Shown here: positions 28,096 to 40,000 of the stretch, piece by piece
How the letters are laid out: every line of letters begins with the position of its first letter
How positions within the stretch are numbered: position 1 is the first letter of the stretch
Assembly: GCA_949284715.1 (NCBI GenBank)
Contig: CASDWH010000001.1
Location: forward strand, 1 to 51,278
Direction: 5' to 3'
Length of the DNA stretch: 51,278 bases
Source of the DNA: an uncultured bacterium
GTDB taxonomy: Bacteria; Cyanobacteriota; Vampirovibrionia; Gastranaerophilales; Gastranaerophilaceae
Made by a program: the position numbers and the translations under genes
Notes under the pieces: generated by a model
What the model saw: the letters and a program-made list of their open reading frames with translations, nothing else
Told to the model about the DNA's origin: nothing
Database searches by the model: none

Positions 28096-31000
28096 TTATC
28101 TGTTTAAATAATTAAGCTTAATTACGTTATTTTGTACTGCGTTTTTCTTAGCTTTTGATACTCTCGCCGCGTTCTTTTTTGCAGGAGCTTTTGTTACGGA
28201 TTTTTTATTAGATTTCTTTTTTATTTTTGCTTTCTTATCAGGCGTAATTTTCATACCCGGATTAATAAGCACTTCATTTGAGCCTTCTGTATACTGAACA
28301 GATGACCGGTTTTGATTTTGAACAGGTACTATATTTTCATTTTTTTGTTGTTTTCTTTTTAATTTTTTAGATTTATTTTGTTTCTTGTCTAATTTTTTCT
28401 TATCGCTGATATCAATAATTCTTTGTCCATCGAGAGTTTCTGAATCTAAAATTAATTCAGGAACAACTAAATATTCATCATTACCATAACCTGTAACCCA
28501 TCTCATACCAAGGCTTATTGATATTCCTGTTCTTCCGCCGTTTTGTATCATCGTTTGACCAAACGCCATAAAGTTATCTTTAAATATTTTTTGGATACCA
28601 ATACCATATTGAATATAAGGGTCGATAGACATTTCAGGAAGTTGTGCGTTACCGGCTATAGCACTTTCAGCGGTCACTTTTGATATATCAAAAATATTCC
28701 ATACAAAATTTGCACCTATATATGGCTGCCATCCGTTTTTAGTATTTGCGATAAAACGCACTCCCGGAGATACAGTAATTGAATGAAGCGGAGAGCTGTT
28801 TATATTAATACCTGAAGCATTAACATAATCAAAAGTATTCACAAAGGTGTAAGATAATAAGAAGTTTGGCTGAATTATAAATAAACCGTCTTTAAACTCA
28901 AAATTATACCCTGTTTTATTAGCAACACCGGCAAGCAGCATTGTAGGCCTGTCATTACCATACGGGGTGCTGACATCGGAAACAATTGCACCGGTGCTGA
29001 CAGTTGTAGCATTAAATAAGTTTCCTTTATATAAAGTTACTGTACCGCCGAGCAAGCCGCCATTTTGGATAGAACTTATGCCTCTGTATGTAAGGCTAGC
29101 ACCGGTATAGCCGATATAGCCGGTAAACGCACGGCTCCAGCCATTACCAACTTCTTTCAGTTCCGAATCATATCCCAATAATGAACCATAAGTTGTAACA
29201 CTAACATCAGGGCCATCATGTAATGGAATATTACCGAAACTTACGTAGGGCTTAAACCACATATTGCCTTCTTCATATGGCTTATAAACAGGGGTTCCGT
29301 CGACAATTGCGTATTTATTTCTGTCAAGAAGCGCGCTTCGTCTTAAAGAAGGCATTGCCATATAGTTATCACTATGCTGGAATGAATAATTCATAACCTG
29401 ATCCATAGTAGCTTTTGCGCCGACCTGTGAAGAAACAGAACTTACAAGCACAGATGGAGAAAATGTGTCGCTCGGGTTAGAGGGACCTATAATTTTTCCG
29501 GTGTCAGGGTCATAGAATCCGCCACGTGCAAAAACCATATCACCGGTATGATAATCATAACTTGCTCCATACATATACATAGGGGTATAGACTGCATCAC
29601 GCCCGTGATATTGAACCTGATCGGCAAAGGACATATCAGCGAAATTAATATTAATCAATCTTTTGCTCATATCTGGAACATTAAGAATATTAACGGCGTT
29701 AAGGTGAATTGCCGAATCTCCACCGTGCTTTATATACTCATCAATAGTTAATTTACCCATAGTATTTTGATGGAAATCGACATCAGATGATGCAATATTA
29801 ATTGTTCCATTAGTCATCTCGACAGTGCCAAGGTCAAGAGAATCTAATGTTAATGCTCCTAAGTTTAAAGTACTGGAATTCAAAGCAATGTTATTATTTA
29901 CATATTTATAAGGATCTGTAAAATCAATACGGCTGTTGTTGTATGCGGAAATATTCTGATTTTCAATATTTCCGGCAGATACAAGATAAGAACCGCGGAG
30001 ATTAATATTACCGCGTTTTTCATCATCAGAAGAGGTAATTTCTTCAACACCGACGAGCTTAGTATTATTCAATGTTAACGATGCATCGTTAGTAATATTA
30101 TTAACGTAGACATCCTCCGGTATAGTATCAGGATTATTTGCAGAATCAGGATTAACGATGTCCGGACTTCCAAAGGAGAGAGAGCCTGTATTCATAATTT
30201 TATCAACAGAAGCTGTACCTTCAACAGACATTTCTCCTGAATTATCTATAGTTGTTGTAATACCCGTGTCACCTTCAATCAGAATATTCCCGGTATTAAC
30301 AAGGCTCTCAGAAACAGTCTCGCCGCTAACAAATAACTTGCCGGCGTTAGTAATAGATTCTTTTATAATCAAATTTTTATCAATATTAAGCTCTTTATTA
30401 TTAGTAACATTATCAAGTCCGAGGCTGCCACGAATATTTGCTGTACCGTCATTTGTCATTTCTTTAGAAACTACATTGCCGGACACGCTCATAGAACCGT
30501 CGTTATAAACCTTTTCTTCAGAAACAAGATTTCCGCTTGAGTTAAAATTACCACTGTTAGTAATAGTATCTACGTTAACATCTCCGGTATAGATAGTACC
30601 ATTTACGTTATTGGTTAATTCATCCGAATTAATAACGCCATCCAATTCTATATATCCGTCATTTACCAGCAAGTTAGAATTTATAGTACCTTTTCCTGAT
30701 AATAGATTACCCGAGTTCACAAACTCGTTCATATTAGCAACAGCGTTCATACCCATTGAACCGCGGTTATCAAGGTTGTTTATGTTAATTATACCGTTAG
30801 CATTAAATAAACCATTATTAATAATATCTTTTTCAGTAAATGTTACATTATTATAAGTAAGAGTACCATTATTAGTAATTGTTCCGGAGGTATTTTTAAT
30901 AATTATATCGGATATAGTAAGATTTTGACCTTCATTAATAGTATTAAGAAACTCGTGTCCGTTGATATCAAAAGTTATATCATTACCGATGATATCCATT

Positions 31001-34000
31001 TTGTTACCTTTAATTTCGGTAACATCTCTTGATAGAATGTAGTTAGTATCAGGAATAAAAGTAAAGGATTTATCATCAATAATATCTAAATCGGCCCAGG
31101 CGCCAAAAGTATTCTGCCATCCGCGGATTTCAATACTATCATTTTTAGTATCTGTGGTCGCCAAACCAAAATCACTGGCAATTATAATATCACTTGTCAT
31201 GTGAGCTGTTGCCTGACTAAGAACTTTCGATTCATCATAATCTAATTGCGGAGCATCTTCAACAGCAGATTTTATTATTTGCAGGATATATAACTCATTG
31301 TCATCACAGTTATTAATAACATTTGAGCCGACATTAATTGTAGAGATATAAATAGTACCGCTGCCGCCTTCTGAGAGTGTAAAGGTATCTGCATGCTGTT
31401 CATCTTTGTTTAGAACAATGTCAATAGCCCAGCGCGAATCCTCTGATGAGTTAAGTTCTCCGATATTATAATTATTATACTGCCCGTCATTCGTATTCAC
31501 ACGGGAATTATTAACATTAAGAGCCGAATCCTTGAAGATATCACTGTCTGTACCAAAATTAAGTACACTATTATCTACAGTTACTTTCTGGTTTTGTAAT
31601 GTGCCTGTCAGATTAACAGTAGAATCAACTACATCAACAACTCCGCCGCTGTTTATACCAATAACATCACCTGTAACATTGAATGTAGAATTTGTTACAT
31701 TTACCTCGCCGTTATTAATACCGGAATTAATATCAATTGCAGCATTACTAATATTTACAAGCGAATTGTTATTAAAGTTATCTGAAACGAATGTATTGTA
31801 AGCGTTAATAGTTCCGTCATTAGTAAGATTTGTTAACGTACCGCCGTTATTTAACTGGAGCGTGCCGCTGTTATTAGTATTTAATGAAGTTGTAATTCCA
31901 TCAACTGTAATATTGCCTTTGTTAATTAAATCATTATTTACAGTTAAAGTTTTATCAATTTTAACTTCGCCGTCTTCATCGTTAGAGAAGTCATTAGCGC
32001 TGACATCACCTGAGGCATTAATAGTATTAGTATTTGTAACAATATTTGCGGTGATATTTTCATCGACATCGAGATTACCTGTATTTTGGATAATCGTATC
32101 AGAGATAAGAGAACCCGATATATCCATATCATTGTTATTTGTTAGAGAATCAATTATAGCATCCCCTGTCACATTTGCTATATTTTCATTTGTAAACGAC
32201 TCAAATTCAACACCATCATTTGCAATAAGTTCGCCTGTATTTTCGCCGCTTACACCTGATATATGTCCCTGAACTGTCATATTGCCGGAATTATTGAGAT
32301 GATTGGTCAAATCAAGAGTCCCGCCGATTGATGCACTACCGGAGGCGGTAAGATTAGTCCCGGTAACATTACCTAACACTTCAAATTTATTAGAGGTTGT
32401 TATTTCGTTACCCTCAACATCATTAGTAACATATAAATCGCCTGTATTGTTAATTATGGAGTCAGAAATAACAGAACCTGCGACATCCATATCGTTGTTA
32501 TTAGTCAGAGAATCGATAACAGCATCGCCGGTTACAAAAGTTGTCTTATCATTAACAAATGAATTTGCATCCATACCGTCACGAACAGTGAGTATTCCGG
32601 TATTTTGAGCAGTATCGGTACTCAAATGTCCCTGAACAGTTAAATCATCCGAGTTGTTAATATGTTCGGTAACGGTTAAATCTTTTTCGATAGAGGCGTC
32701 ACCACTGTTTGTGAAATTATTGGAGGAAACAGAACCGGAGATATCAAATATATTTCCGGTTGTAATATCAGCGCCCGCGTTAACATCTCCTGTTACGGTT
32801 AATACACCTGTATTGTCGATATTATTCTCCGCAAAAACAGAACCATCGACATCCATATCACCGGAGTTATCAAGGTTAATATTATTTGAATCACCTGTAA
32901 TTACGACTTTATTAGTATTTGTAAACTCATCAATGTCAACACCATCGTAAGCATTAAGGATACCGCTATTTTCCGTAACGACTGATGTAATTAACCCGCT
33001 AACAGTCATATTGTTAGAGTTAATAATATTATTGTCTGAGGTTAAAGTTCCGCCGATTTGAACGGTGCCTTCGTTTGTAAGATTGGAACCATCGACATTA
33101 CCTTGAACAATTATACTGCTTTGTAAACCGGTATTGCTGATATCACCTTCGGCATTCAGATTACCGTCGATTGAAGTATAATCTGAGTTAGTAAAATCAG
33201 ATGAAGCAACAGAACCGGTAACATCAAAAATTGAATTATTAGTGATATTTTCTTCTGCATCAACGTTTCCTGAAACTTGGAGCATACCATCGTTTAATAT
33301 GGAATTATTGCCGGTATCACCATCCAGTACGCCGGAGGCAACCAAATCACCGGTTATATCAACAATACCGCCTTCGATGTTATTCATGCCATTAACATTG
33401 GCACCTTCTTCTACCGTTAATTGTCCGTCATTAATAACATCATGCGCAGTCATTGTACCTTCGACTGTAATAATACCGGAGGTGGTAATGTCTTCAGCAG
33501 AGTTCACATCTCCTGTAACGGTAACATTTGATGCGTATTCAACATTAAGATTACCGGTATTGTTGATTTCTTGGGCTATCAAATACCCCAATACATCCAT
33601 ATCAGAATAGTTATTTAATATTCCTTGAAGGGTTACATTACCAGTTACATCAACATCACCATAGTTAGTCATATTGTTTCCTGTGACATGTCCGGAAACA
33701 CTAAGTATAGAATTTTCATTATTTATAATATCATTAGAATCAAGATTACCGGTGATATAGGCTTTACCGTTATTAGTAAAGTTGTCTGTTTCAGCGCCTT
33801 CATAGATAGAAATTGTTCCGCTGTTGTTGAAATCCTGTGAACTTAAATGCCCGTAAACCGTCATATCATTAGTATTAGAGAAATCGCCTGAGGCAGATAC
33901 ATCACCTGAAACTGTTGCTGTACCTTCATTAGTAATATTAACACCGGAAAGGTTTCCTGTTACGTCAAGAGTTCCGCTTGAAAGGACATCACCAGTAAAT

Positions 34001-37000
34001 CCAGCATTCCCCCCTATAGAAGCGGTACCGGAGTTGGTAAACTCTATACCTGATACATTACCGAGAACATTAAGAGTATTTTCATTGGAAATATTACCTG
34101 TAGCTGTCAAGTCTTCAAGAAAACGTCCGCCGCCTGTGTTGGTAATAAACAGGTCATTAAGTGCGGCATCTCGGTTAACTGTAAGAGTACCGGTAGAAAG
34201 TAGAACATCACCATTGCCGGTAAGAGTGCCGACAGTGTATTTACCGTTCTCATCACCTGTAGTATTAAGAGTTGCGCCACCAGAGAGGTTTAGTTCATTA
34301 TTAATACCTGCGCCGTCATCAAAAGTCAGAGAATCGGCTACATAGGTAATGCCGCTTCCAGATACTATTTTATCTAGTGTACCGCTAAGATTAAGCGTTT
34401 TATTATTTTCAATAGTGCCTGTAAGATTTTCTGCTGTACTTGTCAGAATACCTTCATTCCAAACATTACCGATATCATTATTATTGTCAAGGTTTCCGGT
34501 TTCGGTAATATAGACATCTTGACCGATTACGGCATTATTAATAACTTCACCGGTAACTGTCGTTGCGCCTGCGCCTGAAACATTCTGAGTTAATGTACCG
34601 CCGGTCAGAATCAAACTATTGGAATTTGTTACTACTCCGCCAATATTGTCAGCATTAGAAGTTAATTGACCAGTTATATTGATTAATTGTCCAATTAAGG
34701 CATCAGCAAGAACATTACCGGTAATATTTGTTTTACCATCTCCGGTAACGGTATGAACCAAAGTTCCGCCGGTCAGAGTAAAACTATTAGCATTTGTAAC
34801 TTCACCGCCAATGTTATCTGCATTGGAAGTTAAGGCACCTGTTTCATTGATGTTAATATCCTGTCCGATTAAAGCATTGTTTTGAACAGAACCTGTTACA
34901 TTAGTAATACCATCTCCGGTAACTTCATGGTTAAGGGTTCCGCCTGTCAGGTTCAAATCGCTTGCGTTTGTTACATTACCGCCGATATTTGTTGCTGATG
35001 AGGTTAATGAACTGTCTGCGGCTATATCTATATGCTGGTTTATTGATGCATTTGATATTACGTCATTTGTTATGTAGGTATCGCCTGTTCCGCTAACCTG
35101 GTGGTTAAGAGTTCCGCCTGTCAGGTTTAAATCGCTTGCGTTTGTTACATTACCGCCGATGTTTGTTGCTGATGAGGTTAATGAACTGTCTGCGGCTATA
35201 TCTATATGCTGATTGATTGCAGCATTTGATAGCACGTCATTTGTTATGTAGGTATCGCCTGTTCCGCTAACCTGGTGGTTAAGCGTTCCGCCTGTCAAGT
35301 TTAAATCATTTGCGTTACTAACTGTTCCGCCAAGAGAAGAAGCATTAGAAGTTAACGAACCAACTTCTGTTATAATAACATTCTGTCCGATATTTGCATT
35401 ATTTAGGACTGTACCATCCACAGTCGAAGTGCCTGAACCTGTAATATTATTAGCAATGGTTCCGCCGGTAATAATGTAAGAGTTATCATTTTGTACCGTG
35501 CCGCCTATGTTATCAGCATTAGAGGTTAATTCTCCGGATGCAGATATTGTAACATTCTGTCCTATATTCCCTGTATTAGTAACAGCGCCGGTTACATTTG
35601 TTGTACCGTTACCTGAAACATTCTGGCTGAGAGTGCCGCCTGTGAGGTTCAAATCGTTAGCATTCGTAACATCTCCGCCGATATTAGAAGCGTTAGAGGT
35701 AAGAGAAGCATTATCAGAAATATCAATATCCTGTCCAATTAATGCACCGCTTGTAACATCACCTGTTACATAAGTCATGCCGCTTCCGGAAACTGTATTA
35801 GTAAGTGAGCCTCCGGTTAAAATCAAGTCATTAGCATTAGTAACATTTCCGCCGACATTTGAAGCGTTTGTAGTTAGACTTCCGGCATTGTTAATATTAA
35901 TATTCTGGCCTATATTAGCATTACTTGTAACATTACCTGTTACGTTGGTTGTACCGCTGCCGGATACGGTGTGAGAAAGAGTACCGCCGTTAAGTGTCAA
36001 ATTATTAGCATTAGTAACATTTCCGCCGACATTAGACGCATTAATATTAAGCGCGCCCGTTGTTGATATATTGATAGCCTGTCCAATTAAAGAATTAGAT
36101 AGAACCGAACCGGTAATATTTGTAGTTCCGGAGCCTGTAACATCATAAGAAAGTGTGCCGCCGCGCAGAGTTAACCCGCCGGCGTTTGCAACAGCACTCG
36201 TAATACTGTTTGCCTGCATACTGGCATTTCCGCCGGAAGCTATTGTCAAAACGGCATTAATAATCGCAGAATCAGACATGGTAAGCGAACCGTTATTAAC
36301 ATTAACAGCAGATTGATTGACAGAAGCGTTCATATTTAATGTTCCGGCGGTAATGTTAGTTGTACCGGCTCCTGCTATTGAGCTGTTAAGTGTATTTGTA
36401 CCGCCGGTAACATTTAAAGTTCCTGCGTTATTTATTGCCGCATTACTGTTTGAATTACTCAACGTAACATTGTTAAGGTTAATGACAGTACCTGAATTTG
36501 TAGAATTAATAACAGAGCCTGCGGAATTCGGCGCGCCTGTTATATTAACATTGTTCAGGGTTAGTGTTTTAGGAGCATCTAAAACAAAACCTGTATGATT
36601 GTTCATATTAATAGTAGATTTTGATGAGCCGCTTGCAACACCGTTAACATTAAGATTATTTCCCGCGGAAACCCCGAGGTTATCACCTAGATTATAAGTA
36701 TTTCCGGCAGCATCAAAATTGAAGTTTTTAACATCATTTGTTTCTAGCTGGTTCCATAGCGTCATAGTATCGCCAAGGACAGTATAACCTTCGCCAGAAA
36801 CATTCTTTGTAAGAGTATAACTGATACTATCGTTTGTAGTGGTTGTTGTAGCGAGCTTGTACTCTCCGTAAATATCTACTGTTTCATCCAGTCGTTCATA
36901 GATTTCATTCCAAACAGTATCAGCTAGAATAGTATCTTCATAAGAATTGTACTGTGTACCAATGTGATTTTGTCCGGTTAGAGAACTATTAAGAGCAAGC

Positions 37001-40000
37001 TTTAAACTGTTATTCTGAGTTTGAAGAATTTGAATAACACTTGTACCTTCAACCGGCTCACCGGTAACATTAATACTATTCAAATAAATTGTACCTGATG
37101 AGGCTGTATTAGTTTTAATAATATCGCTCTGTTTAGTACCTATATTTAAATCTATATTCCAATCAGTATTTGTATTTCCGGAAGCAACCTGATTTATTGT
37201 ATAAGTTTTATATTGACTATCATTAAGCACCATAACAGCATTGCCGGTTGCATTTATTTTGGTACCGGCTGCGGCAAGTGCGTTTTCAGTAATATGAATA
37301 TTACCGCCGGAGAGAGTAACATTACCGCCCTGAATAGCGTTATCAATATTAAAATAAATATCACCGGTTGTATTCCCATTTATTGTCATGGCGAAATTAG
37401 AAGCTCCGGAAATAACATCATTGAAAATAATATCACCGTTATTAACCGCATTAAGAGTTAAACGTCCTGCATTGACATAAATAGCCTGATCCTGTTTAGT
37501 TGTTCCATTCTGGATATAGTTATCGGTAAAAGATGTAATGCCGTTATCAGCTTTAATAGTAAGGTTCTTGTTTGTCCAGATAGCCCCGCCCTGCGCTCCT
37601 GTCGCAGTAGAAGTAACATAATTATTCTCGAAAACGGCATTAACAATACCATTTGTTACTGTACCATTATTATAAATAGCTCCACCGAAGGAATTTCCGG
37701 CACCACCGTCAGTATAATTATTCTTAAATGTACCACGAAGTTCTTTTATCGTAGAATTATTTCTTATTGCACCACCGTAAGTACCTGCAACACCTTTAGC
37801 ATAGTTACCATCAAATGTTGCATTTATATTACCCGCGTTACCGCTGTTAACATGTATTGCTCCGCCTTGTGCGACATTTCCCGCAGCATAATTTTTTGTA
37901 AATGTAGCACCTGTAATACCTTTAGACAGAGTTCCACCTGTAAAAATAGCTCCGCCATACGCGTTAGTTGCCCCACTGGAATAATTACCAGTAAATTCAC
38001 CTGTAATATCTTTTATAGTACCATTATTTCTTATTGCACCACCATAAGCATTTCCTGTAGCCTCAGTGTGGTTTCTATCAAAAACAGCATCAATATTACC
38101 TGCATTACCTCCTGATACAAGTATCGCACCACCTTCAGCATTTGCTCCTTTTGCATAGTTTTGCGTAAATTGAGCATCGGTAATACCATTAGTAATAGTA
38201 GCACCGGTATAAACCGCGCCGCCTGATGCAACTCCAGAAGATTCACTATAATTGCCTGTATACTCACCAGATAAAACGCCTATTGTATTACTAGTCCATA
38301 CAGCACCACCGCGAGCTGTGTTTCCGACAACTCTGTTTTCTTTAAAAGAAGCATCCGTAATCCCGTTAGTAATTTTTCCGCTGTTATAAATCGCACCGCC
38401 GTATGCTTCTACCGTGGCTGAATCAGTAGCAGAATGATTACCGGTAAAAGTACCTTTTATTTCCTCTATTGTTCCGGAACCATCATTAAAAAGAGCCGAA
38501 CCATGAGCAGCACCAAGTGACCACGCGTAATTATCTTCAAAAGTAGAATCAATAGTACCAATTGCACCGTTATTGTAAAGAGCGCCGCCGTATGAACGCC
38601 GTGTATTATCAGCAGTAACTTTAGTATAATTATCTCTGAAAGTGGCATTAATATCTCCGATTGTTCCTACATTATATATCGCACCACCCCTTGCGTAAGC
38701 AGCCGTACTATTAGAGGTCTTTGCCTCCGTTTCATTAAGGTAGGAACTATCATATTCGTATGCATCAGTACTAGCTTCAGTACTTGCCGTAGCTGAAATT
38801 ACATAATCCGAACTCCAGGAATATGGTCCCTCCCTATAAATTGTTTCAGAGGTTTGTTCATCTGATGCATCAGGAGTAACCCAATTATATACAGTTGAAG
38901 ATGAAGATTGTGTAGCCTGAAAAGTATACATTTGGTAATCATCCTCCCAGGTATAACCGGAAGGGATATTGAGGGTAATATTGGCGGTAGCATTTACATT
39001 GACAGTGCCTTCTCTCGCATAAGCAGTACCGGAAGTAGCATTCGCCGTACCTGCAACAGCAGTACCTTCAAGCGCCTCGGCAATAGCAGAATTGCCGGTA
39101 TAAGTCCCTGATATTGAGCCTATTGTACTGTCAGCCATATTGGCAAGCGCGCCGCCGTTTGCATAAGCCTGCGCGTTAGTAGTTGCATTCGCATAAGCTT
39201 CTGCGCTTGCATAAGCTAATGCTTCAGACGATCCATAGGCCTCCGCAATAGCTTCTGGTTCATAACTAAAAGCATCAAGATGCCGGCTCGGCTCTGCCAC
39301 ATAATCATATGTTACGTTGATAGTAATATCCCCCGCGTACGCATTTGCGCTACCGCCTTTTGCAGTAGCAGTCCCGCCATAGGCGCCCCCCCCCGTAACG
39401 CGGGATACGGCTGTGTTCCCCGAAAAATCAGCCGAGAGCGCACCTATTGTACCTCCACCTGAATTTGCAAGCCCGCCCCCGTACGCATATCCCTGAGCTG
39501 TAGAGGTTGCATTAGCATAGGCATCAGCGTCAGCATCGGCAATAGCAGTACTGTCTCCACGTCCATCAAGAGTACTATCACTAGGATAATTAGAGGTCGT
39601 GTAATATGAATCATTTATTTCAAGAGTAAACTCCGGACCGTACAGAACTGCAGTACCGCCGGTGGCTGTTGCGTCACCCGCGTATACACTTTCGCCTTTT
39701 GTAGTAACACTAACCGTATTGTTTGTATAACTTCCGCTTATATCACCGGCGTCGCCGGTATTATTCTGGGCTCCGCCGTATAATTCCCTTGTATACGTAC
39801 TCGACTTGCTGGCTGACGCACTGGCAGATACAATAACCGAATCTGAAACAGCGAAATGCTCATTCCGCGGATTAGTTACTGTACCGTAATCATAACCGTA
39901 ATCGCTATCATAACCGCCCTCATCTGTATCATCAGTACCGCGAACAGTACCGCCTGTGGTATTCTCAGAGTTAGTCCTTCCGCTATACGACACGGCTGCT

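Noticed and set aside
30158-33610. Several plus-strand frames of 90-140 codons inside the autotransporter gene (for example 30158-30508, 31862-32272, 33242-33610)
   Set aside because: They mirror the Asn/Thr/Val repeat codons of the minus-strand gene, have Ser/Pro/Leu-rich composition and no ribosome binding sites. The 4134-codon frame with signal peptide and barrel is clearly the real one.
34465-36185. CRISPR-like array
   Set aside because: The repeats are long (174 bp), in frame, diverged and without unique spacers. They encode protein repeats.
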